Positions 47,493 to 57,312 are shown, numbered from the stretch's first letter. The stretch is 64,000 nt of DNA from Rhizobium rhododendri (GCF_007000325.2 NZ_CP117267.1:992001-1056000), one strand, 5' to 3'. Numbers and translations are program-made. Notes: generated by a model from the sequence alone, not told the origin.

Positions 47493-47529
47493 TTGACGAC
47501 ATCGACATATCCGTTATTCTGGATATATG
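47493..47529 (+). promoter_or_regulatory. ars promoter and operator
   Basis: TTGACG at 47493-47498 and TATTCT at 47515-47520 form a -35/-10 pair with 16-base spacing. An imperfect inverted repeat (CATATCC at 47506-47512 and GGATATATG at 47521-47529) brackets the -10 box and would let ArsR block RNA polymerase. Transcription is predicted to start at about the ATG of arsR, giving a leaderless message. All inference from sequence. Confidence 0.55.
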
Positions 47530-47877
47530 GAAAATGACAATGCGATTCTGGCTTTTGCAGCCTTGGCCCAGTCGACGCGGCTCGCGACATTCCGCCTGCT
47601 CGTAAGCCACGAGCCGCACGGAGTGCCTGCTGGCGAACTGGCGCGGATGCTGGACATCCCGCAGAACACCATGTCGGCGCATTTGGCGACGCTGTCTCGC
47701 GCAGGCCTGGTGAGGAGCGAGCGCCGCAGCCGATCGATCATTTACCGCGCGGATCTGGAAGGCTTCGAGCGCCTGACCCTTTTCATGATCAAGGACTGCT
47801 GCGGCGGAGATCCCGCCCTTTGCGCGCCCCTGGTGTCCAGACTGATTCCGCGCTGTGGACAGGAAAACCCGACATGA
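47527..47877 (+). CDS. arsR: ArsR-family arsenic-responsive repressor
   Basis: The 116-residue winged-helix protein has AALAQSTRLATFRLLVSHEPHG and AGELARMLDIPQNTMSAHLATLSRAGLV (recognition helix). The C-terminal DCCGGDPALCAPL carries cysteines that could bind As(III), a different site from the classical helix-3 CVC. It heads the ars operon and presumably represses it. Its stop overlaps a 30-codon ORF by ATGA. Confidence 0.94.
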   Translation: MENDNAILAFAALAQSTRLATFRLLVSHEPHGVPAGELARMLDIPQNTMSAHLATLSRAGLVRSERRSRSIIYRADLEGFERLTLFMIKDCCGGDPALCAPLVSRLIPRCGQENPT

Positions 47878-47966
47878 GCGACGTTATAGTGAAGCTGCTC
47901 GATGCAATAGAGTTTTCGCTGCCGGCTGCAAAACGATCCATTCCTTCCCGTGAAATCGCCCGATGA
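47874..47966 (+). CDS. Possible 30-residue coupled ORF between arsR and acr3
   Basis: A 31-codon frame (MSDVIVKLLDAIEFSLPAAK..., ending SREIAR) overlaps arsR by ATGA at its start and acr3 by ATGA at its end, forming a continuous chain of coupled starts and stops. It may be a real micro-protein, a coupling device, or the remnant of a lost gene. No homologue is known to me. Confidence 0.35.
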   Translation: MSDVIVKLLDAIEFSLPAAKRSIPSREIAR

Positions 47967-49024
47967 TGTCAAATTTCGAGCGCTACCTCACTGTTTGGGT
48001 TTTCCTATGCATCATCGTTGGCATCGCCCTCGGCCATCTGATGCCCGGCATCTTCCATGCCGTCGGCGCGGCTGAGATTGCAAAGGTTAATATCCCCGTC
48101 GCCATCCTCATCTGGCTGATGATTATTCCCATGCTTCTCAAGATCGACTTCGGCTCGCTGTCCAAGGTCGGCAGGTACTGGCGTGGGATCGGGGTCACCC
48201 TGTTCATCAACTGGGCTGTGAAGCCGTTTTCGATGGCGCTGCTGGGATGGCTTTTCATCGGCTGGCTTTTCCGCCCGTTTTTGCCTGCAACCCAGATCGA
48301 TTCCTACATCGCAGGCCTCATCATACTGGCGGCTGCCCCATGCACTGCAATGGTCTTCGTCTGGTCCAATCTGACCAAGGGCGAACCTCACTTCACGCTG
48401 TCTCAGGTCGCTCTCAACGATGCCATCATGATCGTCGCCTTCGCGCCTATCGTCGGACTGCTCCTCGGATTATCGGCGATTACGGTACCGTGGGACACGC
48501 TGATGATATCGGTGGCGCTCTATATCCTCATCCCTGTTGCAATCGCCCAGATACTGCGCCGCAGTTTCCTTTCCAGCGGCCGGACGGCTGTCTTTGAAAC
48601 CTTGATGGCGAAGCTCCAGCCGCTGTCGCTGGTCGCTCTTCTGGCGACGCTCGTGTTGCTCTTCGGCTTTCAGGGCGAGCAGATCATCGCCCAGCCTACG
48701 ATCATAGCCCTGCTGGCGGTGCCGATCCTGATCCAGGTCTATTTCAATTCCGGCCTGGCTTATATCCTGAACCGCATCTCGGGAGAGCAGCATTGCGTGG
48801 CCGGCCCGTCGGCGCTGATCGGCGCCAGCAATTTCTTCGAACTTGCGGTGGCCGCTGCGATCAGCCTGTTCGGGTTCCAGTCGGGCGCGGCGCTTGCCAC
48901 CGTCGTCGGCGTGCTGATCGAAGTGCCCGTGATGTTGTCCGTCGTCTGGATCGTGAACCACTCGAAGGCCTGGTACGAGCGCGGCCCTTCGGTCTCCCGC
49001 AACACCTCCACAGAGGAGCCATGA
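47963..49024 (+). CDS. acr3: ACR3-family arsenite efflux transporter
   Basis: The 353-residue membrane protein has about ten transmembrane segments with the ACR3 landmarks: GHLMPG near the start, MIIPMLLKIDFG, AAPCTAMVFVWSNLTKGEP (conserved Cys) and the late GASNFFELAVAAAISLFG. It exports As(OH)3 using the proton gradient. A second ATG at 47966 is equally possible. It is translationally coupled to arsC by ATGA. Confidence 0.96.
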   Translation: MMSNFERYLTVWVFLCIIVGIALGHLMPGIFHAVGAAEIAKVNIPVAILIWLMIIPMLLKIDFGSLSKVGRYWRGIGVTLFINWAVKPFSMALLGWLFIGWLFRPFLPATQIDSYIAGLIILAAAPCTAMVFVWSNLTKGEPHFTLSQVALNDAIMIVAFAPIVGLLLGLSAITVPWDTLMISVALYILIPVAIAQILRRSFLSSGRTAVFETLMAKLQPLSLVALLATLVLLFGFQGEQIIAQPTIIALLAVPILIQVYFNSGLAYILNRISGEQHCVAGPSALIGASNFFELAVAAAISLFGFQSGAALATVVGVLIEVPVMLSVVWIVNHSKAWYERGPSVSRNTSTEEP

Positions 49025-49449
49025 CCATGGATGTCACTATCTATCATAATCCTGCCTGCGGGACCTCCCGCAATACTCTGGCGCTGATCAGGAACGCGGG
49101 TATCGAACCGACGGTGATCGAGTACCTGCAGACGCCTCCCTCGCGGACTGAACTCGTGGGGCTGCTGACCGGCGCAGGCCTGTCGCCGCGCAACGCACTG
49201 AGGGAAAAGGGCACGCCTTACGATGAACGCGGCCTCGGCAATCTGTCGCTGACGGACGAGCAGATCATCGACGCCATGTTGCAGCACCCGATCCTGATCA
49301 ACCGTCCATTCGTTGTCACGCCGCTCGGAACGCGCCTCTGCCGCCCCTCGGAAGCGGTGCTGGATATCCTTCCCCATAGGCAGGTCGGCGCCTTTTCGAA
49401 GGAAGATGGTCAGCAGGTCATAGACGAAAAGGGCAATCGTCTTGTCTGA
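49021..49449 (+). CDS. arsC: Arsenate reductase, glutaredoxin-coupled type
   Basis: The 142-residue protein has the active site [19 protein letters not shown] with catalytic Cys near residue 12, plus [23 protein letters not shown] with the arginines that hold arsenate. It reduces As(V) to As(III) for export by Acr3. Start at 49021 overlaps the acr3 stop by ATGA; an upstream frame within acr3 is an artefact. Confidence 0.96.
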   Translation: MTMDVTIYHNPACGTSRNTLALIRNAGIEPTVIEYLQTPPSRTELVGLLTGAGLSPRNALREKGTPYDERGLGNLSLTDEQIIDAMLQHPILINRPFVVTPLGTRLCRPSEAVLDILPHRQVGAFSKEDGQQVIDEKGNRLV

Positions 49450-50149
49450 ATTGCCCGCCGCAGATCTGCGCCACATCCGGATGCCCGACCTCGATGCGCT
49501 GCGGACAGACATCTCGCATCACAAGCCCCGTATTCTGTTTCTCTATGGCTCGCTTCGTGAGGTTTCCTATAGTCGGCTCCTCGCGGACGAGGCCCGTCGC
49601 CTGCTCGAGCATTTCGATTGCGAAGTCCGTATGTTCGATCCGCGCGGTCTGCCGCTTCCCGATGCGGAGCCGGCCGACCACCCGAAGGTCGTAGAACTCC
49701 GCGAACTTTCCGAATGGTCCGAGGGCCAGGTCTGGGTAAGCCCGGAGCGCCACGGCGCGATGACCGGCATCATGAAGGCTCAGATCGACTGGATCCCGAT
49801 GTCCATCGGTTCGGTTCGCCCGACGCAGGGCAAGACGCTCGCCGTCATGGAAGTCTCCGGTGGCAGCCAGTCGTTCAACGCTGTCAACCAGATGCGAATC
49901 CTCGGCAGGTGGATGCGGATGATCACCATTCCGAACCAGTCCTCCGTACCGCAAGCGTTCCAGCAGTTCGACGCCGATGGCAGGATGAAGCCGTCTCCGC
50001 TTTACGATCGCGTGGTCGATGTCTGCGAGGAACTGGTCAAATTCACGCTGCTGACACGCGACGCGTCTTCCTACCTGACGGACCGCTACAGCGAGAGGCG
50101 CGAGGATGCCGGTCGACTGGAGGCGCGGACCACGTTGAAGTCGATATGA
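49442..50149 (+). CDS. arsH: Arsenical resistance flavoprotein ArsH
   Basis: The 235-residue NADPH-dependent FMN reductase shows [44 protein letters not shown] and [21 protein letters not shown]. ArsH oxidises trivalent organoarsenicals to less toxic pentavalent forms. It overlaps arsC by eight bases and the next gene by ATGA. Confidence 0.96.
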   Translation: MSELPAADLRHIRMPDLDALRTDISHHKPRILFLYGSLREVSYSRLLADEARRLLEHFDCEVRMFDPRGLPLPDAEPADHPKVVELRELSEWSEGQVWVSPERHGAMTGIMKAQIDWIPMSIGSVRPTQGKTLAVMEVSGGSQSFNAVNQMRILGRWMRMITIPNQSSVPQAFQQFDADGRMKPSPLYDRVVDVCEELVKFTLLTRDASSYLTDRYSERREDAGRLEARTTLKSI

Positions 50150-51360
50150 AGCGCTTCGACCTGCCGGTGGCTGCCATTCTCGGCCTGGGGGTCACGCAGA
50201 TTGTCGGCTACGGCACGCTCTATTACTCGTTCGGCATTCTGGCGCCTGACATGGCACGGGATCTCGGCGCCTCGGTGGAATGGATGTTTGGTGCCCTGTC
50301 GGCAGCGCTGCTGATCGGCGGGTTCGTCGCACCCTGGCTCGGAGGATGGATAGACCGCTTCGGAGCAGGCAGGATCATGGCGATCGGTTCGTTGATAGCA
50401 GCCCTGGCGCTCGCCGCCTGCGCTCTGGCTCCCAACCGTTTCGCCTTCGCGGTGATACTGGTGTTCATCGAGGCGGCCGCTAATTTCGTCCAGTACGGAG
50501 CGGCCTTCGCGCTGCTGGTGCAGATCAACCCCAAAGTTGCACAGCGGAGCATTACTACCCTGACGCTGATCGCCGGCTTTGCCTCGACGATCTTCTGGCC
50601 CACCACCACGGCCCTGCATGCCCATCTGCCGTGGCGGGAGGTCTACGTCGTCTTTTCGCTTCTCAATCTGGCCATCTGCCTGCCGATCCACGCATGGCTT
50701 GCACTGTCTACTGCCAAGGTGCGCCGAAACGGCGCCGCCACCGCGCCAGCCCCTGTCGAAGGCGCACTCGCCGAGGGGCAGAGACGCGTCGGTTTCGCGC
50801 TGATGGTCGTTGGCTTTGCATTTCTGTCGCTGGTGAGCTCGGCCATTCTTGTGCATATGGTGCCGCTCATGGCGTCGCTGGGGCTCGGAACCATGGCCGC
50901 TCTCGTCGGCACCGTGTTCGGTCCGGCGCAGGTCGCCAGCCGCGTGATCAACATGGTCTTCGGTCGCAACCTTCATCCTTTGCGACTGGCGGCGTTGTCC
51001 GGGCTTCTCGTCTCTGTCGCCATCGTGGTGCTCGATGCGACTGCGCCTTCGACATCAGGCGCAATCGCATTTGCTGTGCTGTTTGGTTTCGGCAATGGCA
51101 TATTCAGCATCGCGGCTGGGACGCTGCCGCTGTACCTGTTTGGCAGCGAAGGTTATGGCAGGCTGCAGGGAAAACTTATGTCCGCACGGCTGATTGTCGG
51201 AGCGACGGCGCCGTTCGCCTTTGCCGTATCGCTGGCATCTGCAGGGGCGGCGATCTCGCTCGGTGTTGTCGCAGCCTTTGGTGCCATTGCCACCTTCAGC
51301 TTTCTCCGGATCGGCCGGATTGCCGCAACGCCACATCGCGTTTCCGGAAAAATCGGGTGA
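50146..51360 (+). CDS. arsK: MFS transporter, ArsK-like arsenite efflux
   Basis: The 404-residue transporter has about twelve membrane segments ([21 protein letters not shown] at the start, [16 protein letters not shown] loop). It sits last in the ars operon, coupled to arsH by ATGA. This position and type match ArsK of Agrobacterium, an MFS exporter of As(III), Sb(III) and trivalent organoarsenicals. The name is inferred from context and recollection. Confidence 0.8.
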   Translation: MKRFDLPVAAILGLGVTQIVGYGTLYYSFGILAPDMARDLGASVEWMFGALSAALLIGGFVAPWLGGWIDRFGAGRIMAIGSLIAALALAACALAPNRFAFAVILVFIEAAANFVQYGAAFALLVQINPKVAQRSITTLTLIAGFASTIFWPTTTALHAHLPWREVYVVFSLLNLAICLPIHAWLALSTAKVRRNGAATAPAPVEGALAEGQRRVGFALMVVGFAFLSLVSSAILVHMVPLMASLGLGTMAALVGTVFGPAQVASRVINMVFGRNLHPLRLAALSGLLVSVAIVVLDATAPSTSGAIAFAVLFGFGNGIFSIAAGTLPLYLFGSEGYGRLQGKLMSARLIVGATAPFAFAVSLASAGAAISLGVVAAFGAIATFSFLRIGRIAATPHRVSGKIG

Positions 51361-51498
51361 TCGTGCGCGAGCAGGTCGAACCATGAGATCGCCAAAGAGC
51401 GCTCCGGATGCAGATACCTTTCGACGGGGAAAGCAAAGTCGGCTAGAGTTCGCGAAGCACGAACTGCGTGGCGGACGCAAACTTCACGGACTATTGCG

Positions 51499-52011
51499 AT
51501 GACGATGACTGGTATTCTTCTGATCGTGGTGATGCTGGTCGCCGCTGTTCTCGTGTGGCTGAAGCGCGGCAAGGGGGCACAGCGCTCCGCCATGTTCGAA
51601 ACCTCGGGACTTTCCTATTTCAAGGTGTTGCTGCGGCAGCGCGGCGTCGACGTATCGCGCATCCCGGATGCGGCGCTCGCCGACATCATTCGTGCCAAGA
51701 TCGCCGCAGCCAAGACCCAGGCGACCGTCGCCGGCATGACCGACGCGACGCGGTCCCGCAAGAACTGGCGGATCAATCTGGTCAAGTCGCTGGAGGCGGA
51801 AGCCACCCTGATGGTCTCGCTGATGGCTTCAGGCGCCGAGGTCGATCCCACATCCGATGCCGCCATCGCGCTGACGCGACACGGCGTGTTCAAGCCAAGA
51901 AAGCCGACCGGTCTCACCGGAATGACGCCCGAGCAGTTCCTGGAGGCCACAAGGCGCGGCACGCTTTACTCGGAGCTCGGCGAGCGCCGCGCCAAGCGCG
52001 AGACTTCCTGA
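51499..52011 (+). CDS. Hypothetical membrane-anchored protein
   Basis: The 170-residue frame has one N-terminal hydrophobic segment (ILLIVVMLVAAVLVWL) and then a soluble, Ala-rich helical part. ATRSRKNWRINLVKSLEAEAT and GLTGMTPEQFLEATRRGTLY are the most distinctive parts. A single-pass inner-membrane protein is predicted. ATG at 51505 is an alternative start. No family is recognised. Confidence 0.7.
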   Translation: MTMTGILLIVVMLVAAVLVWLKRGKGAQRSAMFETSGLSYFKVLLRQRGVDVSRIPDAALADIIRAKIAAAKTQATVAGMTDATRSRKNWRINLVKSLEAEATLMVSLMASGAEVDPTSDAAIALTRHGVFKPRKPTGLTGMTPEQFLEATRRGTLYSELGERRAKRETS

Positions 52012-52094
52012 GGCGCCTAATATCGTCGAGCGCCCAATACCCGTTTGCCGTTGCCGCAGCATCACTCTTAAAAAACTGAAAGTTACTTACGCCC

Positions 52095-52613
52095 ATGACG
52101 GCTGCCTTTTTTGCGGACTATGCGAAGGACCTGAAAGTCCTGCTCGACGAGATAGACACCGCGCCCAACAACTTCCGCTCGTTCGATCTGCATATCGATA
52201 TCGCTCACAGGGGCCTGCTGTTCGTCTACGAGACGCGCCGCAAAATGGGGCAGACCGACAGCATCTATTACGCCCGGATGGCGAAGACCGGTTCCAGCAA
52301 ACAGATCTCGCAGAAGACCGCCTACGATGCAGTCAGCGGCTTCTTTCGCCACGGACAGTTCCTCGCCCTCACAGGAGATTTTGCCGGTGCCGATGGCGCC
52401 GAGGGCACGACTGTCGAGGGTGATCACCCCACCTGCGCCGTTGCGTTCACCTATCGCCGCACCGGCATGGAAAAAGCGATGTCGATACGTCTCATCTTCC
52501 TCGGTTTTTCCACCGATGACGATGCGCTCGCCTATGCGGCGACGGTAGCGGATACGCCGACGCTCGCAGTCTCCCGCCCGTTCCGATCCGCACGCGTCTG
52601 GGAATGGAAGTAG
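52095..52613 (+). CDS. Hypothetical soluble protein
   Basis: The 172-residue protein (start MTAAFFADYAKDLKVLLDEI) has no membrane segment or motif I can name. The segment FDLHIDIAHRGLLFVYETRR and RTGMEKAMSIRLIFLGFSTDDDALAYA suggest an alpha/beta fold. Composition and codon use match the genome. It lies between two unrelated genes and convergently faces the SDR gene. Confidence 0.7.
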   Translation: MTAAFFADYAKDLKVLLDEIDTAPNNFRSFDLHIDIAHRGLLFVYETRRKMGQTDSIYYARMAKTGSSKQISQKTAYDAVSGFFRHGQFLALTGDFAGADGAEGTTVEGDHPTCAVAFTYRRTGMEKAMSIRLIFLGFSTDDDALAYAATVADTPTLAVSRPFRSARVWEWK

Positions 52614-52650
52614 GCACGGTCGCCGTGGTCCGAAGTGCTGCCGATCTTTT

Positions 52651-53376
52651 TCACCAAGGCACGGTCTGCCCGTCGAAATAGAAGCCAGCATTGGGGCCGG
52701 TCGCATCGTGGCTGGCCAGCCAGACGATCCCGGCCGCTGCCTGCTCCACCGTGCGATAGCCGGAGTGGTCGTTGAAATCCGTCGCCGTGTAGCCGGGATC
52801 GACGGCGTTGACATGGATGCCGCTGGCCACGAGTTCCTTGGCGAAGGCCACGGTGACCGCGTTGAGCGCCGACTTCGAGCTGTTGTAGCCCATCGGATTG
52901 ACGGCATAAAAGGGATGGGCCGGATCGGAAACCCAGCCAATCGAGCCAAGACCGCTGCTGACCATGACGATGTTGGCTTCGCCCGCCGCTGTCAGCAAGG
53001 GTATGAAGGCTTGCGTCACCCGGATGGCGCCGAACACATTGGTCTCGTAGACGTCGCGGATGGCAGCGAGGGGCTGCTGGCTCGGAGGCACCGGCGGGCC
53101 GCCCGAGATGCCGGCATTGTTGATCAGCACGTCGAGCTTGTGATCGGCTGCAGAGACCGTGGCGACAGCGGTAGCCACGCTCTCGTCGCTGGTAACGTCG
53201 ATCGCGAGCAGCCTGACGTCATCACCCTCCGCCTGCAATTGACGGACAGCCACCCCGCCGCGCTCAGCGTCCCTGCTGCCAAGCCAGATCCGGTAGCCAA
53301 GCCGGCCGAGTTGGCGTGCCGTCTCGAAGCCTATGCTCTTGTTGGCGCCGGTGATGAGAACTGTTTTTCCACTCAT
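52651..53376 (-). CDS. Short-chain dehydrogenase/reductase
   Basis: The 241-residue SDR has the NAD(P) motif TGANKSIGFETARQLG (TGxxxxxGF variant), LDVLINNAGISGG, and the catalytic Ser in MVSSGLG with YNSSKSALN (YxxxK). A final FYFDGQTVPW is typical for the end. Substrate is unknown. It is divergent from a LysR-type gene that probably controls it. Confidence 0.92.
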   Translation of the reverse strand: MSGKTVLITGANKSIGFETARQLGRLGYRIWLGSRDAERGGVAVRQLQAEGDDVRLLAIDVTSDESVATAVATVSAADHKLDVLINNAGISGGPPVPPSQQPLAAIRDVYETNVFGAIRVTQAFIPLLTAAGEANIVMVSSGLGSIGWVSDPAHPFYAVNPMGYNSSKSALNAVTVAFAKELVASGIHVNAVDPGYTATDFNDHSGYRTVEQAAAGIVWLASHDATGPNAGFYFDGQTVPW

Positions 53377-53420
53377 GGTTCGTTTCTCCTATAACCGAGG
53401 CCGGCCTATCGCCTGGGTCG

Positions 53421-53434
53421 GTATTTCTAAATAC
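53421..53434. promoter_or_regulatory. Candidate operator between SDR and LysR-type genes
   Basis: GTATTT and AAATAC form a 6-bp inverted repeat with a two-base centre, in the divergent promoter gap. It could be a site for the adjacent LysR-type regulator, which classically binds T-N11-A motifs. Motif-based inference only. Confidence 0.35.
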
Positions 53435-53561
53435 TGCGCTGTTCCGAAGCAGCTTCGGCCACCGCAACAGCGTCGAACTGCGGCTCGCAAGCCCTTAGCG
53501 AGGTTATAGTTTCGTTCTATGGTGTTTGATAATCCGCCCTAATCCGGATAAGCTGATCGCC

Positions 53562-54518
53562 ATGGCGAACAGTAACGAACAGCTATTTCTTGACGATCTT
53601 TCCATCTTTCTCGCGGTCTGCGAGACCGGCGGTTTCCGGGCTGCGGCAAAGCGGCTGGCGATGTCGCCGTCGAGCGTCAGTGAGAAGATCGCCCAGCTCG
53701 AGGCTCGCCTGGGTGTGCCGTTGCTGATCCGCACAACCCGAAGCGTGATGCCGACAGAGGCCGGGCGCGGGCTTGCCGCACGGATCACGCCGCTTTTGAG
53801 CGAGACACGTGCAGCGCTCAACGATGCAGCCAGTACGCATGGGCAAGTGAGAGGGCTGCTCAGGCTGAATGTCACCGGCGCCGTCATGGTCGATATCCTG
53901 CCGCCGCTGATCGACCGGTTTCTCGATCTGCATCCGCATGTGCGGGTCGAGATGGTGGTGGAGGACAGGCTCGTCGACGCGACGGCAGCTGGCTGCGATG
54001 CCGGCATTCGCTATGGTGAGCATCTGGCCCAGGATATGATCGCGGTGCCGATTGGCCCGCGCATCCAACGGCTGGCCGCGGCAGCCTCGCCTGACTATCT
54101 CGAGGCACGCGGCATTCCCCGGCATCCCCGCGATCTGCTCGATCACGACTGCATCCGCCTCAGGTTTTCCAGCGGGGCGCTCGTCGAGTGGGAGTTTCAG
54201 AAGGGCGAGGAAACTGTCACCGTCGATCCGCCGGGCCGGTTGATCGTCGGGGTCGAGGCTGCCGCAACCGCGATCGAATGGGCCTGCCGGGGCCTTGGTG
54301 TTATTGCGACATTCGAGAATTTCATCGATCCCTACCTCAGGTCCGGCGCTCTGGTGCCGGTGCTGCCTGAATGGTGGATGCCGTTCGAGGGGCCATGGCT
54401 CTATTTTTCCAGCCGTTTCATGCCCGCTCCCTTGCGCGCCTTCGTCGATCTAATCGCTGCGGAACGGGCGTCGCTCAGTGTTGGAGGGTTGGTGCCTCCT
54501 GGAGCCGGAAACGCATAA
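53562..54518 (+). CDS. LysR-family transcriptional regulator
   Basis: The protein has the LysR N-terminal helix-turn-helix (LSIFLAVCETGGFRAAAKRL, MSPSSVSEKIAQLEARLGV) and a periplasmic-binding-like effector domain with AGCDAGIRYGEHLAQDMIAVP. Start chosen at ATG 53562; the frame extends 12 codons upstream. It is divergent from the SDR gene, the usual arrangement with a target. Effector unknown. Confidence 0.9.
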   Translation: MANSNEQLFLDDLSIFLAVCETGGFRAAAKRLAMSPSSVSEKIAQLEARLGVPLLIRTTRSVMPTEAGRGLAARITPLLSETRAALNDAASTHGQVRGLLRLNVTGAVMVDILPPLIDRFLDLHPHVRVEMVVEDRLVDATAAGCDAGIRYGEHLAQDMIAVPIGPRIQRLAAAASPDYLEARGIPRHPRDLLDHDCIRLRFSSGALVEWEFQKGEETVTVDPPGRLIVGVEAAATAIEWACRGLGVIATFENFIDPYLRSGALVPVLPEWWMPFEGPWLYFSSRFMPAPLRAFVDLIAAERASLSVGGLVPPGAGNA

Positions 54519-54633
54519 GTCCTGATGACGCAAGCATAACCTCTGTATCGCACGCACAATCCGAGTTGCGGAGATCGCCTCTATCGGTTCTAGTGCGACA
54601 CCTAATCCGTTCACGCCTCACGAGGTCGTCTTC

Positions 54634-55416
54634 ATGAAGTCTCCGTTCCAGCTTGCCGCCTGTGCCGAAATGCTCTGGCGCGACCGGCCGATCGAGTGGC
54701 GGGCGAGCCGGCTGAAGGAGCTCGGCTTTGGCGTCGGTCTGTGGAACTGGCCGGAGCACGATCTTGCAAAGCTGGAGGCGACGGGCGCCACCTTTACCAT
54801 CATGAATGGTTACCTCGAAGGACGCCTGACCGATGACGAAGGTGCCGCCCAACTGCTGAAGACAGCGCGAGAAACGGCCAGGGTTGGCAAGCGGCTGGGC
54901 GTCCAGCGTCTCAATCTGCATGGAACGGGGCTGGGCGAGGGTGGCCTGCCGATCCGGCCTGTCGAGGTCGTCACCGGTGCGATGTGGCTGAAGGCCCGCG
55001 CCACGCTATGCCGTGTCGTCGAACTGGCTGAGGAGGAAGACGTCACCTTCAGCCTGGAAAACCTCAACCTGCTCGTCGATCACCCCGGGGTGCCCTTCGG
55101 CCGGGCAGGGGATACGTTGGCGCTTGTGGCCAGCATCGACCATCCGCGCCTGACACTCAATCTCGACCTGTATCATGCCCAGATCGGCGAAGGTAACCTG
55201 ATAGAACTTTGCCGCAAGTGCCTTCCATGGATAGGTGAAATTCAGGTTGCCGATGTCCCCGGGCGTCTGGAGCCTGGAACTGGCGAGGTCAACTGGAAGG
55301 GCGTCGCGCGGGCGCTGAAGGCGATGGGTTATACCGGGCCGGTCGCCATGGAAGCCTATGCATCCGGCGATCCCGAGGAAGCACTCGTGGCGTTTCGAGA
55401 GGCCTTCACCGTCTGA
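54634..55416 (+). CDS. Hydroxypyruvate isomerase-like TIM-barrel protein
   Basis: The 260-residue AP-endonuclease-family-2 TIM barrel has LNLHGTGLGEGGLP, FSLENLNLLVDHPGVPFG, TLNLDLYHAQIGEGNL and EIQVADVPGRLEPGTGEVNW. These match the Hyi family (metal ligands Glu, Asp-His, Gln). It converts hydroxypyruvate and tartronate semialdehyde or a related sugar acid. It is not linked to an obvious sugar operon here. Confidence 0.88.
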   Translation: MKSPFQLAACAEMLWRDRPIEWRASRLKELGFGVGLWNWPEHDLAKLEATGATFTIMNGYLEGRLTDDEGAAQLLKTARETARVGKRLGVQRLNLHGTGLGEGGLPIRPVEVVTGAMWLKARATLCRVVELAEEEDVTFSLENLNLLVDHPGVPFGRAGDTLALVASIDHPRLTLNLDLYHAQIGEGNLIELCRKCLPWIGEIQVADVPGRLEPGTGEVNWKGVARALKAMGYTGPVAMEAYASGDPEEALVAFREAFTV

Positions 55417-55548
55417 ATGGGCTGTCCATGGGGCGCTGTTCGACGGCGCCTTGCCAGCCTTGTGCCGTAACCGCCGACTGCGGGCTTTACATCGGCGGCA
55501 TGCCTAACTATGTCACGGGCAACATCAATCGAACCGAGAAGCGAGACC

Positions 55549-56680
55549 ATGCGCGCCGAAATCGAGAATATTGTCGACGAAATCAAGCAGGCCATAAGCC
55601 TGCTGAGGAGGCATCTTTGACTGGGATCAGGCCGTAAGGCGACTGGACTGGTTGAATAACAAGGCAGAGGATCCAAACCTCTGGAACGATGCATCCGAGG
55701 CACAAAAGCTGATGCGCGAGCGTCAGAACCTCGAAGACAGCATCAATGGCGTCCGGCTGCTCGAACGGCAGGTCGATGACAATATCGAAATGATTGCGCT
55801 CGGCGATGAAGAGGGCGATGCCGACATCGTCAAGGAAGCCGAGGAAGGCCTGAAGGTCCTGCGCACCGAAGCGGCCCGCCGCCAGGTCGAGGCGATGCTG
55901 TCCGGCGAAGCCGACAGCAACGACACCTTCCTCGAAGTCCATTCGGGTGCCGGCGGCACGGAAAGCCAGGACTGGGCCAACATGCTTCTGCGCATGTACA
56001 CCCGCTGGGCCGAACGTCAGCGCTTCAAGGTCGAGTTGCTGGAAGTCCATGACGGTGAAGAAGCCGGCATCAAGTCGGCGACGCTGCTGATCAAGGGCCA
56101 CAATGCCTATGGCTGGCTGAAGACCGAGTCGGGCGTCCATCGCCTGGTGCGCATTTCGCCCTACGACAGCAACGCCCGTCGGCACACCTCGTTTTCGTCG
56201 ATCTGGGTCTATCCCGTCGTCGACGATTCGATCCAGATCGACATCAACGAAGGCGATTGCCGCATCGACACCTACCGCTCGTCCGGTGCCGGCGGTCAGC
56301 ACGTCAACACGACGGATTCCGCCGTGCGCATCACGCATATCCCGTCCGGCATCGTGGTGCAGTGCCAGCAGGAGCGCTCGCAGCACAAGAACCGGGCGAC
56401 AGCATGGGAAATGTTGCGCGCCCGCCTGTACGAAGCGGAACTGAAGAAGCGCGAGGATGCTGCCAACGCGGAGGCCGCGTCGAAATCCGACATCGGCTGG
56501 GGTCACCAGATCCGTTCCTACGTGCTGCAGCCCTACCAGCAGGTGAAAGACCTGCGCACCGGCGTTGTCAGCACCGCGCCGGACGATGTGCTCGACGGCG
56601 AGATCAGTCCGTTCATGGAAGCAGCTCTGGCGCACCGCATCAGCGGCGCAGCAGATGCCGCAGTGGACGACATCGACTGA
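55549..56680 (+). CDS. prfB: Peptide chain release factor 2 with programmed +1 frameshift
   Basis: RF2 terminates translation at UGA and UAA. The first frame starts at ATG 55549 ([20 protein letters not shown]) and meets an in-frame TGA at 55618-55620 in the context CTT TGA C. Ribosomes must skip T55618 so that HL is followed by [12 protein letters not shown]; an AGGAGG stimulator lies six bases upstream of CTT. The rest carries the GGQ motif ([15 protein letters not shown]). Product is 376 residues. Low RF2 stalls termination and raises the shift, a feedback loop. Confidence 0.96.
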
Positions 56681-56704
56681 TCGTCGCGACTGCTTCTGCC
56701 AAAC

Positions 56705-56748
56705 AAAGACCCCCTCGCGGCTGTCTGCCTAGAGGGGGTCTTTTTTTA
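56705..56748 (+). terminator. Rho-independent terminator after prfB
   Basis: AAAGACCCCCTC and GAGGGGGTCTTT form a perfect 12-bp stem around a 15-base loop, followed by a T-run. It lies 25 bases beyond the prfB stop and may also serve the opposing gene. Confidence 0.88.
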
Positions 56749-56758
56749 TAGCCAGCGC

Positions 56759-57271
56759 TTACTCCGGCGCCTTCTCAACGACGATTTCCCCGAGTTCGTC
56801 GAGCATGACATTCCAGACATCCGCGTCGGCATCGGCATCAGCTTTGATATAGAGCGTGGCAAACAGGCCGGGTTCGCGGATGATGCCCCCGGAGTTTTCG
56901 GGCCGGATATCCGTAACGATGGCCTTCAGCGCGGTGATTTCGGGCAGTTCCGTCGTTGAAACGATCTGCGGCCCGTCGTCGGTCGTGGCGACCTGCTGCA
57001 GGTAGACCTTCGATGTGCGATCTGCCTGGCGCACCGCATAGAGCTTGTAAAACCCGTGGCGCGACGGTGGCGTGATTGTCGTGGGCGTATCGGTGCTTGG
57101 CAAAGTCACGGCGGGTGCCGGCTGCGCCGCTCCGTTATCCTGCCAGAAGCCTGTTGTCGTCGAGGCAATGATGCTGGCCGGCAGCACGCCGTCGTCGGCC
57201 CGCGCCTCGGAAGTCGAAACGACGCTTGCCAGCAGTGCGGCCAACAGTGGGGCGTGGAGTGCGTTTCTCAA
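56759..57271 (-). CDS. Secreted hypothetical protein
   Basis: The 170-residue protein has a signal peptide (LHAPLLAALLASVVSTSEARA, cleavage near residue 25). The mature part is rich in Thr, Pro and Ala at first, then has HGFYKLYAVRQADRTSKVYLQQV and LFATLYIKADADADADVWN. Predicted periplasmic; no known family. It is convergent with prfB and follows nadK on the same strand. Confidence 0.75.
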   Translation of the reverse strand: MRNALHAPLLAALLASVVSTSEARADDGVLPASIIASTTTGFWQDNGAAQPAPAVTLPSTDTPTTITPPSRHGFYKLYAVRQADRTSKVYLQQVATTDDGPQIVSTTELPEITALKAIVTDIRPENSGGIIREPGLFATLYIKADADADADVWNVMLDELGEIVVEKAPE

Positions 57272-57312
57272 GAGCTAGCTGCCATCAGATGTCGTCAGGG
57301 GGAGTGGGCCGG

